From: Siphonodentalium dalli | Lineage: Eukaryota; Mollusca; Scaphopoda; Gadilida; Siphonodentaliidae | NCBI GenBank assembly: GCA_032622095.1 | Contig: CP136069.1 | Coordinates: 163,301,043 to 163,365,042 of the forward strand | Direction: 5' to 3' | DNA: 64,000 bases | Part shown: in pieces, positions 10,905 through 22,872 of the stretch | How positions within the stretch are numbered: the first letter of the stretch is position 1 | How the letters are laid out: each line of letters opens with the position of its first letter | Notes under the pieces: generated by a model | What the model was told of the DNA's origin: nothing | What the model saw: the letters and a program-made list of their open reading frames with translations, nothing else | Databases searched by the model: none | Position numbers and translations under genes: made by a program

Positions 10905-11850
10905 TCTACCAAATATTTTGAGACTTCCGTATATATATCCTTTACTTCCGTATGTATAGCATTTATAGACTCGAAAACGGCTCGACGGATTGATCCCAAA
11001 CTTGCTATCTAAGGGTACAAATCCACGAGAAGTGTCACCCCACCACTTCTGAGAACGTCCGAGCACATCTTCACCCTCCGCCCTGCCACCGTCGTTGGAA
11101 TTGATGGGTTAATGATTAAGGAGCGTTCGTATTGTGGGTATAAGATGGATAACTCTAAAATCCATTATTATATTGCGAAGAGCCGACAACGTCATTACAC
11201 GTTCGTCGTGTATTCGTAAAATATACATAAATATGTGTTAAAGTGTAGACTAATTCACCACCTTCGTGTAATCATAAATATGAATCACACCAAAATTAAG
11301 CAAATTGTATACGGAATGTGCAGATATAAGGTGACATGTACATATCATTCCCCAAATGCTTCAATATCATGACAATCTATTAGTTATTATAACAAAACCC
11401 CAAAGTGTTCGCAAATCCGCGATATAGGAAACGTGTTCAACATCCTATCATTATGCGCTATTTCGTTGTTGCGAAATGGGCCGAACGTTCAATGTAATGT
11501 GGACAGTTGGTTTGTTGTTCCGTGAGCCCGATAACCAGAACTGAGTCGTTTCATAAAAAAATGAATGTGTAATCAGCATGTCTCTCTGTCCGTCAGTTCG
11601 TCCGAGATGGTTTCTGATTAATAACTTCAGTATTAGTTAACCGATTCGAATGTGACATGATCGTGATATTTCTAGAATGTGAGAGTTGGAGTATAGTAGA
11701 TCTTCAATTATACAAATATTCGCCTTAACACATTCTGGTGAATGTAATGATCAAAAATGGTCAACTCGAGACGGCTACCTTGAAACACAAAAATTAATGG
11801 ATCGACCAAGCCATGGGACCAACCCCGCCAGTGGCGGGCTAATCTGCTAG
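10905..11850 (+). mobile_element. Helitron-like unit 4, the longest and most diverged
   Basis: Starts TCTACCAAATATTTTGAGAC right after unit 3 and ends with hairpin CCCGCC-AGT-GGCGGG at 11824-11838, eight bases, then CTAG (11847-11850) before a T. The body contains the related CTCGAAAACGG, CCCAAACTTGCTA and TCTCTCTGTCCGTC motifs. It is AT-rich in the middle and has no helicase coding. A different hairpin from units 1-3 suggests a related but separate subfamily that landed at the same target. Confidence 0.65.
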
Positions 11851-12250
11851 TCAGATATAAATGGAGAATAATCTTGCTAAAAGTAGTTATTTTTACAAAT
11901 ATTGTATCAAAATTGAAAACACACATCGTCATTCTTACATATTAATTAAACACAGTGACTCTATATAGTTTATGGCCAATAGTTGCGTCCCGAATCGAGA
12001 TGTAAATATCTACAATTCAGCGTAGACAAATACAAGATGGTGGCCAAGGAGTAGACGCCTAATTTCGCTCCGCGTATCTTTCGGTTTATCAACGGGAAGA
12101 GGGAAGTTTCCAAGAAGACAAATCGTTAAACATGCAGTAAATATATGCATAGACCTGTAAGAGAAGTTTGATCCATTTAATAATTTGACATTTACATAAT
12201 TTAATTCGTTTTATACTTGGACTCCAACTGTACAAAATTTCCGGCCCAAA

Positions 12251-13757
12251 ATGGCGGACGTCGGTGAAGTTCAAACAACCGAAGTAAATTCCATCAATAA
12301 CTCTATCAATAACTCAAAGGAAAACGATGTTTCTGAAAAGACTGATGAAACCAAAAGTAATTCAACAAATAGTAATGTAATAGATTCATCAAATGTAAAT
12401 CAGACAGGCGTGATCTCAATGACTGAAAAAGATGCAAGCATCCAGCCTGTTGAATCTGCTTCACAATCTGATAACATCATGGAAACAATAAACACTGCAG
12501 CTTATATAAATTATGATATTCATGCAAGTCAATCGCTGCCTGTGACCCCTGTCAAGAACTCTATTTTTCCTGGGCAGCATAATTTCAACATAAACTTTCT
12601 GTCTGATGCACACTCCAGTCAGTACTCCAGTCTCAACCCGACACCACAAGACTCACCTCTCTGCTCTCCTGTCAACTTCAGTTCCAAATTTAATTCTGCT
12701 GCTGTGTCATTGCGCTCCTTTCGAGCAAGAGAAAGGAATAAAAGACGAAGAGCACCAGTCACTGAAGAAGATTCCCTAGATGAGCACATCAACCAAACAA
12801 TTAAATACCAGATAAGTATGTGTATGAAAGATGAATTCCAGACCTTAGGAAACCAAATTAAAATCTTGACTGAAATGTTCTCCACAATGAACAATACTAT
12901 TGAAGAAACTGTTAAGACCAGCATAACAAAAATACAGAAAGAAGTTCAAACAGTCAAAAATGGTATGTTATCCATGAAACAAGAAATTGAGGCATTAAAA
13001 ACTGAAGTGCTCCAACTAAAAGGAGAAAATGAAAAGCTCACAGAACTTACAAAGCAAAATTCCAATGAAGTCTCTTCTGATTCTCCTAACACTGAATGGG
13101 TAAAGGACTTTGTCGAAAATAAATTCAAAGAGGCCATGAAGCACACCGATACTGAGGTAGAGAAATGTGAAATGTATAGCAGAATAAACTGCATTCACTT
13201 CCATAATGTACCAGTCCCAGAAGACATTTCTGACCCCCGTAACATTGATGCAAAGGGTGTAATCAGGGACATCTGCGAACATTTCCTGCATGTTAAACTC
13301 CACCCCAGAGATAAATATAATGCTCACCCCTAGGGGGTATATACACAGTGCCAGAAACTCCTCTGATTCCTCTCAGGAAAGTGGACACTGTCTTTGAGTC
13401 CCAACAAACAGTGCCGAAGGGAGCAGCTAGTGCTAGTCAAAATGAGTCAAGGAACCCCAAGAGGATGTCAAACAAAACAAAGTCCTGCAATATGATTGTG
13501 CGTTTTGACAATTGGTATGCTCGCAAAGCAGTCTTTGACAGCAAGAAATTGCTGAAAGGTCAGAGCAAAATCTTATCACAGAGGATCTAACAAAGGCCAG
13601 AAATGACATAGTCAGGGAGCTAGCCACCCAAAAGAGGGATACGCAACTAAATTCTTACTGGACAATTCGAGGGAAAATCTTTGCCAAGAAAACTGAGTCC
13701 GCCAGGCCTCTTAAAGTTAATTCGATTGAAGAGGCAAAGTCCCTCAAGCCTGTGTAA
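12251..13757 (+). pseudogene. LINE ORF1-like protein with coiled coil and RRM-like region, frameshifted
   Basis: ATG at 12251 opens a 360-codon frame: Ser/Asn/Thr-rich head (about residues 1-150), basic RARERNKRRRAP, a coiled coil (about 190-270, with SMKQEIEALKTEVLQLKGEN), then CEMYSRINCIHFHNVPVPED and VIRDICEHFLHVKL, which resemble the RRM-like half of L1-type ORF1 (Transposase_22) proteins. A TAG after NAHP and a frameshift break it near 13330. It continues in another frame (VPETPLIPLRK ... MIVRFDNWYARKAVFDSKKL), shifts again near 13590, then reads LTKARNDIVRELATQKRD to SLKPV and stops at 13755-13757. Such proteins are RNA-binding chaperones of LINE particles. No endonuclease or reverse transcriptase follows. 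The gene lies opposite to the host gene, in its long intron. Confidence 0.7.
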
Positions 13758-14998
13758 ACATATCACCTTTGCTTGTTCATATTAACCATCGGCCACCATC
13801 CTATAATGCCGCTAAGAATAATCCAATTCACAAATCCATTGAACTTTGTCAATCCCACCACACAAACTAAATTATACCCCAAATACACAAGTTTCTTACC
13901 ATAAAAATAAAACAATTATAATAAAAGAGAATCATTGCCTCTGCCAACAGCACCGTATTAGAGTTTGACATAGGCATGGATTCTCTTTTTCTTTTTTTGG
14001 CCTTATTATTGATCCTGTTACTATTTAAAGCAAAATATGACAATTATCCCTGTAAAATATAATCCGAGACAGTTATCCTATCCCACATATTCAAGTCAAG
14101 TCTGACAATAGCTAACTTTCTTATTGAATGTTTGAGTCTCAATAAACATCTCCACCGATTAAATCCTTTCATAACACTCCGTTTTTGAGAAATTCATTTA
14201 CTCAGCAACTGAATTCAAACAAATCCAAGCTATAAGATGGCATTTCACTAAGTATTGAACAGAAGTTTGCTGTATCCATCATATGAAATGTCCAACCTTG
14301 CCAATCATTTGAGTTTAGTCATCTTGAACATAAATTCCCCTTTTCTTATCATAAAAAAATCTTTAAAACCTACTAATACCTGAGGGATATTTAATTCCAT
14401 ATATCCATATCATAGCGCTAAGCTTAATTGTTTTTTATTATTTATATTCAGCAATCCAAAAATAAACTCTAATCAAATGTTCACAGATCAGCCGGTATAA
14501 TAATAGTTTGTAACATCCCATTGTAAAATTGTAGACCAAAATTAAAATGAGTGCATGTTTTGGCAACAGGCAGTCAGGTGGAACTTCATTCTAATTGTAT
14601 TGTCCATGTCGTATTGCAAAATAGCTTGCAAACTAAAATAAACTCCATAAATTCTTATTAATTTAGAATTTATATTGAGTACCGCTATAGAAATTTAAAT
14701 GAAATGCATACATACCAGTATGCAAGACAAAGAAAGAAAGTTTCAGCAATAAAAAAGCTAAATCAAGAAAATAAATATCAGGCACACTATTGAGTTTAGG
14801 GCAGGTTGTCGAAACCATGCATATATTTTATTTTGGCACTATATAAACGAATCAACCATAAAGAGAATCAGCGACAAAGAATATTTTCCTGCCTGAAACC
14901 TCTCCTGCTAAAGAATTGTGTTATGCGAATAATGTTACTTGCCTTCTACACTTAGGCAACAATTTAGTTACCCGGTTTACGAATCCTCCCAACTTTTT
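13758..14998. other. AT-rich DNA downstream of the ORF1-like gene, no coding seen
   Basis: About 1.2 kb with no open frame of note on either strand. It may be the 3' untranslated part of the ORF1-only element, but I see no clear tail or target duplication to define its end. A TTCTCTTTTTCTTTTTTT run at 13980-13998 is the only low-complexity stretch. Confidence 0.4.
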
Positions 14999-15000
14999 TT

Positions 15001-15185
15001 TTTTATATATATATATGTGTGTGTGAGGGTGTGTATGTGTGTGTGTGTATATGTAGATGTATATATATATATATATGTATATATACATCTGCATATGAAT
15101 GCACGCATGCATACATATATGTATGTATATATATGTATATGTGTATATGTGTGTATATGAGTATATGTATGTATGCATGTATATA

Positions 15186-15236
<51 letters not shown>

Positions 15237-15238
15237 GT
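15001..15238. repeat. Compound TA/TG microsatellite
   Basis: About 240 bp of alternating purine-pyrimidine sequence: (TA)n, (TG)n and TATG/CATA mixes, with a GCATGCATACATATATGTAT patch around 15107-15125. All open frames here are artefacts of the repeat. Such DNA can adopt Z-form or cruciform structures in principle. Confidence 0.95.
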
Positions 15239-15239
15239 A

Positions 15240-16732
15240 GGATTGGTTTATGTCCACACTGATTAAAATATCAAGCATGCGGTCATAGTGGTGAAAAATA
15301 TTATCTGAAGCAACATTATCTTATCTGTTTTTGACTTCTTTTCTATTATTTATACAGTTCTATAGGATGAAATACCTTAAGTTACCTATATAACTCGAGT
15401 ATAACTTAATCGTATTCAATTATTTTCCAAAATTCAAGGACAATTATGCCACTTGTAAAACGCTAGTAGCGGTGATGCTTAACTTTAAGTTTAAATTTTT
15501 CCCCTCCTGCATCAACATTTTTTTCTCTTTTTTTTTCAACGCTAATTTTCATAAACCGGGCTATCTGATTGTTGCGGCCTTATCAACTTTCAATATGCAT
15601 CAGTGTAATATTACATCCAATATTACCTTCATAATTACTTTTGTGTTTTATGATACATGCATGCATACGTGTACTGGCACTTTTATGCTTACCGGTATGT
15701 CCAATATTGTAATCCCCATCCCCCAAGTGGAGCTCCATAATAACAAATGATTCTATTGAAAAATACAAATGTACCGCAGTCGTACAGTATATGTGTAAGC
15801 CACCATCTGATGCCCCATTGCTACTAAATGTAATACATGTACTAGCATACCGGTACATAAATCATATATTTTAAGTCCCAGTCTCCCACCCTTAATGAAA
15901 TGTAACAAATACCCCCACCTAAATAGAATCCCCCGCAATAATGCATGCATGTAGCAATTCACACTTTAACATATTATGTTATGTTCTAAATTCTATTTCA
16001 GCTCCAGGTTGTTTAACTGTCTGTCCTGATATAGTCATATGTGATAATTATGCTCACTTCAAAATCATGCTGACTACACGGTACAACATTTAAAGTAATA
16101 TGACATCATGGTGTCGGCCATACATGAGTGAGACTGATGAGAATATTCCTGTAAAGCACTACATTCTGGATTTGAATTTTATATACTTGTATAGCCATCA
16201 AGCTGCCAACAGCTGGAATCTTTGCTGGTGTTTTATAGCCACACATAGAGTTTGCATATAGACAGAAATGCAACTTATGCTAGAGTAGTATCTGCTCAAA
16301 TGAACAGTTAGACTATACAATTAATTGAAATCTATCTGGGTTGTACCCAAAAAAAAGAAGAAAAAAACATAACAAAACAATAATAATTAAAATAACAACA
16401 CATACTCTAAATGCATACACTGTGTGTGACTTGAAACTACCAGCTGGCCATGTTGATTAGTATACGGTGGAGACAGAATGGTACTTGCACAAACCACATA
16501 TTGAAACTTTAAAACTATTCCCTTCCTTGACTTAGGTCTAGTCGAGGAGAAACAGCCAGTCAGTCACCAATGAAGCAGACAGTTAAAACGATTAAGACAC
16601 AGGTCTGGGTCCCTGGTGCCAATTTTCTGCAGGGAAAAAAATAATAATAATAAAAAAAAAAAAAAAAAAAAACAATTTAATTAAATTTTCAACAGCCAGA
16701 CATGGTCAAAAAATTTATACGTTACTTTTTTT
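15240..16732. other. Intron DNA, no gene seen
   Basis: AT-rich sequence without convincing coding. An A-rich run with AAT repeats sits at 16627-16672. Several ACCGGTA-type motifs occur (near 15690 and 15850), also scattered elsewhere in the window. Nothing else can be supported. Confidence 0.4.
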
Positions 16733-16993
16733 TACCCTTCCATGACTAGATTCCTGAATCTTTGTGAGGGGCCTGTGCCAGTGCATTCTCATATTTGTGC
16801 GGGTCTCCCATAGGGAATCTTGCATATGTGTGGGAAGACATTGGCCTAATCTCTATCCTACTTTGACCTTTTGGGCCGGGGCATTCTCTTATATATGCAG
16901 GGCTCTCGGTTGGAGACTAGCGTTTGTGAGGATTGCGCTGGCATGGGATTTTCAATACTACACCAGAGCAGCTCACGTCATGAAACGGTTAAT
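16733..16993. mobile_element. Small hairpin-bearing element (H family), copy 1
   Basis: Left end TTACCCTTCCATGAC is matched by the right end GTCATGAAACGGTTAA in inverse orientation. Inside are two decayed palindromes built on CATTCTC(T)TATATATGC...GCATAT, the module that is intact at 43.6 and 57.1 kb. The length (about 260 bp) equals that of the copy at 57086-57345. The TTAA-like borders suggest piggyBac-type mobility. No coding. Confidence 0.6.
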
Positions 16994-17553
16994 ATTCATG
17001 AATTATATTTGTCACCAGATCATTCCCATCAATGAAAGCGAATATTATTCAACATTATCTTCATTTGAGTAGACTCAACTATACAAATCCACCATACACA
17101 AGTACATGTACTAGCAAACACCATATCGACTACAGCCTAAAGAAAATAAGACTCCAGATAATTTGTATATGAACATGTTACACTATCTTTATTTTGGCTA
17201 TTTTGGGTACCTTTTCCTGCGCGATTGCTTAAAAGTAAATCCCTGTGACCCACCCCACCCCTGACAAATATCATTTCAGATATGTCAACTATACTATATC
17301 ACATGAATCTTCAAAGGGACATTACGCCGCATAGTTCACATAAACCAACAGCTCAACAAATTGTACCAGTACTAGTAAGCACCAATAAATGCTATTGCGG
17401 TTCCCATAGTTGAACCTCCCTAAATTGAAAATTAGAGCACACGAAAAGACAAAAATTATGAATTGTTAAGTGTATGTATTGCCAATTGTATTATGAATCG
17501 GCCTGATATAGGCCTACATTTACATATATAATTATGTCACAAATCCTTATTAA

Positions 17554-18010
17554 AGGTACTCAATCCGATTAAGCACTGCTCAATTACTATTTTTATTTGG
17601 CTTCGGGGGTAAAACATATTTGATCCGAGTCGAGGAACCTATCCATCAAAGCTCAGAGTGGTCAGATATCGATTTTTAAAATATATTATTTTCCACCACC
17701 TGGAAAATTTAGTGGCCCAGTAAAAGTTGAGGTGAAAACCAAATAGCGGATGAAGATGGATAACTCTAATCAAGTGGCTCTTTTGTGTCAGATATTTGAC
17801 AAACTGGAACAATTTCATTATACAAGATGTTGATAAAAAAACAGGTTTTGTGCAATTTTATACTATAGTGGACTGTTAGCATTATTTTGGGGCAATTAAT
17901 CGACTCTGAAAACTGAAGCGGATATTAAAAATAAAAATAAATAAATAAATAAAAATTTGTTGTTGTCGGAATCTGATGATATGGGGAACATCGAATCGGA
18001 TTGAGTACCT
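17554..18010. mobile_element. piggyBac-like MITE with TTAA target site
   Basis: Perfect 17-bp terminal inverted repeats AGGTACTCAATCCGATT / AATCGGATTGAGTACCT, flanked on both sides by TTAA (17550-17553 and 18011-18014). TTAA target duplication is characteristic of the piggyBac superfamily. The 457-bp body has no open frame, so it depends on a transposase elsewhere. The intact ends suggest a young copy. Confidence 0.88.
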
Positions 18011-18014
18011 TTAA

Positions 18015-19320
18015 CTGGCTTTACACTCCATTGGCACTGTAGTATGTATAACCTACTGAACTTACAATTATGAATCTTGTCATCGTCTTAAAAAATGTTA
18101 AAATTATATCAATTATCATATTAATTTCATGTATACCGGTACTTTGGGAGGGGGAGGTCAGATTGTCATTCTTAATTATAATTAATATATTGATTTTGGA
18201 ACAAACCTGAAATTTTAAAGTTTGTTCTTGTGTTTTTTTTTTTTTTTTCTCAATTTCTTTCTAAAAAACAAAATAAATAGATACCGGTAATAAATAAATA
18301 ATAAGAATAATAAACTAATATTTGTTAACTATAATTATGTATAGTTTTGGAACTTAAAATTGTTTAGCTTCCAACTAAAGTTCAAAAAGGAAATAAACAA
18401 GAACAAAACAAAACAAAACAACATTTGAGACATTAGCCATCACTCAATCATTTATTGAATATTATTATTGAACAAAAAAAAAAACCTTATTAAGAAAATA
18501 AAAATGAGCTGTCTGACAACCCCTCCCCAATGCCATTTCAATCCATACTGTCATGGTAATTTGGTATGTTCAAATTTAAAATTGGAACTGCAGGCTCAGT
18601 CCTGGAACATGACATGAATCTCTGCTCTGGCTACGCACAGTAGAGATTCGTGGCATGATCTGGCTCAGTCCCGAACATGATAAAATGAAAACAATCAAAA
18701 ATGCCAACTTTATAAAATTCTGCCCCACCCCCGGAACTATATGTCATTGTCTAGTATTTAGTATTGATCTCACCTTAAAAAATAAATAAATAAATAAAAT
18801 ACACGGATATAATTATCATACGAAAGCATTATGACATACCATGCAGTAGTGTACCTGCTAATGCCATCCATTCCGTGATTCGCCGAAAATAACTTTCTCA
18901 CATTTCTCCTAACGAAAATACAGAATAGCTCCCAGCACAATCACTTGTGAACTGTCCTAGAAAACGTCCCAAAATGATAATAGGAGAGAATTCAGCTGAT
19001 GCGGCAATCCGGGTCTCGGCGACCTACATTAATTTTAACACAATCAAACTGCCCGCGTTTCACGATCCTGTGACTTTTCACGCACCATTAAATTCGAACC
19101 AAAACAATTCAATCTGTCAAACGTAGTATGGTAGACCGTAATGACAATAATTTCCTATCGAATGACGTCAATCTATATGAAGGGGGTAGCATTTATGCTG
19201 AATAAGATATCTCCCCTGACTAATTTTAATTGATAATTTCAAATCTGACCTAATAAAGATAAGATGGTATAAAGTCGAAACCTTTATATGGAAGACCGGA
19301 CCGACACAAGATATATCTAC
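18015..19320. other. Intron DNA with low-complexity stretches
   Basis: A poly-T run at 18233-18249, AATA-type repeats at 18290-18310 and 18780-18800, and an A-rich stretch at 18474-18484. A duplicated block around 18590-18670 holds CTCAGTCC(T/C)GGAACATGA and an inverted GAATCTCTGCTCTGGC / CAGTAGAGATTCGTGGC pair. No exon or element border can be supported. Confidence 0.4.
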
Positions 19321-19958
19321 CCGAGTGGGGATATATGTGCAAATACATTACCCCGATAGCTACCACATCAAGACCTAAAAGATCAAACTCATTCTTCGGT
19401 GGCGACTGTGATTGTCCGTTTCAGCTGTTTTCTCCCCTGACCTACATAGCAAATGGACAAACCTATTCTACTTTTGTAATTGTTGTTAAAATTAATCCAA
19501 ATAAAATACCCGTTGTAGGCCGAAAACAAATCGCGATGAATTTACCATGCCGAATACCATCATCCATCATCATTATGTATATATTTGCTTCATATTCGAT
19601 GCTCTCAGTATGTTTTCTTCCTTTCATACTTCCTACATGTCCGCACAAATTCGAATCATTGATTCCAATTGCCAAGCCTTTTCTGAAAATTTTGAGATCA
19701 AGCACCATAACTCTTGGTCCATTTGTGGGTTGCCAAAATATATTCATATCAGTATTGTAACGTTTGCAGAGTCGAGGTCCAGTTCCTGCCCTATCCTGGT
19801 TTCGAACCACCGTCTGAACAATTACGTGTGTCCTGAATCAGTATAGGGCAGCGATTGGTATCTTCGATTCAGCAAAAAGAATGTCACATACCAAAACTGC
19901 AAATAACGGCAGTCTGAACTTCGGAGCTTTCAGTCTATTGAATCCTTGATTTATATTT

Positions 19959-20963
19959 ATGTTTACTCTTTTAATATTAATGTTATCCGGAGATATTGAA
20001 ATTAAACCCGGCCCTCCGCCATCGACAGTCAACAACGCAATCTCCATTTTCCATTACAACGTGCGCAGTATCCGTAATAAAATCGGAAAGATTTCACACC
20101 TAATAAACGAGTATGATGTTTTATGTTTTACGGAAACCCACCTTGACCCGTCATATCCATCAAACCAGCTAGAAATCCCTGGATATAGTTCTCCGATCCG
20201 TAAAGACCGTGACTCAAATGGAGGTGGCATTTGCGTAATGTTTGCTGATCATCTCATTTTCAATCGGAAACCCGAACTAGAATTTGATTCATCGTGTTTG
20301 TGGTTTGAAATTCACTCTAGAAAAACCCGCATTATACTCGGTGTATCCTATAGATCTGAACAGTTCTGTGCCACAAATTATTGGGAACTACTTGAATCCA
20401 AAATCTCGGACGCACTTGATAAATTTGAAAATGTAGTCATCACTGGCGATTTAAATTCCAATTTTTTTGACAGCTCCTCGAAGATCAAACAAATAACAGA
20501 TGGTCTCAGTATGAAAAATGTTATTACGGTTCCCACTAGAATAACTAGCAGATCAAGTACTCTCCTCGATCCCATTATTACCTCCACGATTATGCAAGTT
20601 CTAGACGCTGATACTTTAGACCTCGGAGTTTCAGACCATTTAGGTGTTTATGCAACCATTTCTTTCGATAATACCCGGGCACCTTCATTCGAAAGAAAGG
20701 TATGGAATTATAGAAAGGCTAATTTTTCCCATGCAAATAGCTTACTCGAATCAGTAGACTGGGATGACCTCATAAATCATACAACAGATGTAAATAAAGC
20801 AGTCGATAACTTCCATACGGAATTCTTGTCTATAATGGAGAAAACAAACCCACAATCAACTGTAACAGTAAGAACATCTGACAAAATTTGGTTTAATTCA
20901 GACATTCGACGCGAGATAAAAAAAAAAGCGCGACAGAGTGAGAAAAAAGGCTCTGAAAACTAA
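19959..20963 (+). pseudogene. LINE ORF2 part 1: 2A-like leader and APE-type endonuclease
   Basis: Starts with a hydrophobic leader ending in SGDIEIKPGP, which resembles 2A-type sequences (D-V/I-E-x-N-P-G-P) described at the N-terminus of some invertebrate APE LINE proteins, but with Lys in place of the key Asn. The APE endonuclease follows: ISIFHYNVRSIRNKI (catalytic-Asn region), CFTETHLDPSYPSNQ (catalytic Glu), VVITGDLNSNF (GDxN) and LDLGVSDHLGVYATISF (SDH). These enzymes nick target DNA to prime reverse transcription. The frame ends about 25 codons into the linker and continues in the next frame at 20938. Confidence 0.85.
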
Positions 20964-21609
20964 CAAACCGATATTATGGAAAAATTACAAAAATATCCGA
21001 AATAAAATTAACAACATGAAAAAACACGCGAAAATCAAATTCGACGAAAATTTGGAAGAGCGAATAAGGGAATCCTCAAACCCGAGAGACTTCTGGAGAC
21101 TAATAAACTACCTCCTGAATAAGAAAAGATCTAATACTATCCCCCCACTATATAGCCCCACAGGCAGTATAATAGCAAACGGTCACACATATGCAACAAA
21201 TGATGCTGAAAAAGCTGTAATGCTAAATAAGAGCTTTATTGCAAATTCAACCATTAATGACTCCAAACATAGCATCGCAACCTTTCCGAAGCGTTGCAAA
21301 AAAATAATGCCAAATTTGGTTTTTACAGAAACCGACATAGAATCGGCTATCAAATCGTTCAAGCTGAACAAAACCCATGGACATGATGGGATAAGTGTTA
21401 GAATGCTCCGAGACACAGCAAAATCTATTGCACGCCCACTGGTTCTCATTTTTAGAAAATCAATTAACACTTCGAAATTCCCTGCTGCATGGAAGTTTGC
21501 AAACGTCATTCCTATTTACAAGAAAGATGATCCAGCTGATTCGAAAAACTATCGCCCAATTTCCCTTTTACCGTGCCTCGCTAAAAATCTTCGAGAAAGT
21601 GGTTCTTAA
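20938..21609 (+). pseudogene. LINE ORF2 part 2: linker and N-terminal reverse transcriptase
   Basis: Overlaps part 1 by 26 bases in another frame, a sign of an indel near 20930-20960. It encodes the region upstream of the RT palm: GHDGISVRMLRDTAKSIARP (the K-x-x-G-x-DGI-type motif), AAWKFANVIPIYKKDDPAD and SKNYRPISLLPCLAK, standard RT blocks 0-2. Another frameshift near 21585 moves the reading to the next frame. Confidence 0.85.
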
Positions 21610-22225
21610 ACAGATGAGCGAATTCTTTATTGAAAACAAACTCCTGTACTCCCATCGATCTGGGTTTCTCGCAGGTCACAACACAACATATCAGTTAGTA
21701 GATTTATATCATAACCTGTGCCAATCCCTTGATAAAAGTCTATTTACATGTTCTATATTTTGCGATATCTCTAAAGCATTTGAAAGAGTTTGGCACAGGG
21801 GACTGATTCATAAGTTGAGCGCGTATGGTTTAGAAGGAAACACATTATATTGGCTCGAAGACTACTTAAACAATAGAAAACAAAGAGTACTAGTTAATGA
21901 TGCTTATCCCGAATACGAGGTCATCCCTTCCGATGTCCCACAGGGCTCAATCCTTGGACCCTTCCTGTCCCTGGTCTATATCAATGACTTAGCTGACAAC
22001 ATAGAATCTGATACTAGAATGTATGCCGATGACACTTGCATTACGAACAGCCATTATGACATCAAATTATTAGAAACCGCTATGAATAGTGATATTGAAA
22101 AAATATCCGCATGGTCCCGAAAATGGTTGGTCAACTTTAACCCGACAAAAACGGTTGGAATTTTCTTCTCATTAATGCCCCCGAAAATTAAACACCCTGA
22201 TCTTAATTTCGCGATGACACAATAA
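21560..22225 (+). pseudogene. LINE ORF2 part 3: reverse transcriptase catalytic core
   Basis: Open from 21395, but homology only begins near 21580 (KIFEKVVLKQMSEFFIENKL). Contains CDISKAFERVWHRGLIHKL (first catalytic Asp), DVPQGSILGPFLSLVYINDL and RMYADDTCI with the YADD catalytic pair. The usual SKAFD-x-V is SKAFERV here. RT copies the element RNA onto nicked target DNA. The frame ends at a stop after FAMTQ; homology resumes in another frame as ITFVDTHKHLGLELKSNLNW. Confidence 0.88.
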
Positions 22226-22872
22226 CGTTTGTTGACACGCATAAACACCTTGGTCTAGAACTAAAGTCAAACCTCAATTGGAATGCCCATATCGACGGCC
22301 TGGTAAATCGGATTGCATCTCGATTAGCCCAACTAAGGCGCCTGAAGTACCAACTTGACAGAAAAATAATTGAAATTATCTATAAAACGTATATACTACC
22401 CCTATTTGATTACTCAGATGTAGTGTGGGACAGCGCTCCACAATATCTCCTAGATAAACTCGATCGGCTACACATCGAAGCTGGGCGGACTGTCAGTGGC
22501 ATCACTCGCTCTGCGTCTAATAACACAGTTCTGCAGGAAGTGGGGTGGCCTTCTCTCGATAGAAGGCGACAGATACACAAACTGCAACTAGTCTACAAAA
22601 TAGTAAACGAACAAGCCCCATCTTATCTAGCATCCACACTTCCCCCTAGAGCAAACGAGGTGTCGGGCTACAACATGAGGCGACCCGGCAAATTTTATTC
22701 ATATTTCTGTAATACAGAACATTACAAAAAGGCAACCACTGAGTGGAATAAACTTCCCAAAATAATCACTGACGAGGCCAATTTTCGATATTTAAAACTA
22801 ATTTGCAACTATTGGCCCCCTCACCTGCCCCTCCTCTGTACTTCTACACAGGTCAACGAAAAAACAGCATAA
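22226..22872 (+). pseudogene. LINE ORF2 part 4: RT thumb and post-RT region
   Basis: From THKHLGLELKSNLNWNAHID through YILPLFDYSDVVWDSAPQYL to LQEVGWPSLDRRRQIHKLQL and TEWNKLPKIITDEANF. These are the conserved blocks downstream of RT in CR1/Jockey/RTE-type LINEs. The frame ends at 22872; a further shift near 22840 passes to the C-terminal domain. Confidence 0.8.

Noticed and set aside
14921-15278. Four long overlapping open frames on both strands
   Set aside because: They are translations of a TA/TG microsatellite (runs of Tyr-Ile and His-Thr) and have no coding character.
16764-17072. 102-codon open frame
   Set aside because: It runs across a hairpin-bearing MITE and unrelated flank; no domain features.
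19335-19846. ORF1 of the plus-strand LINE
   Set aside because: Three overlapping frames of similar length on both strands, none with zinc-knuckle, coiled-coil or RRM features.
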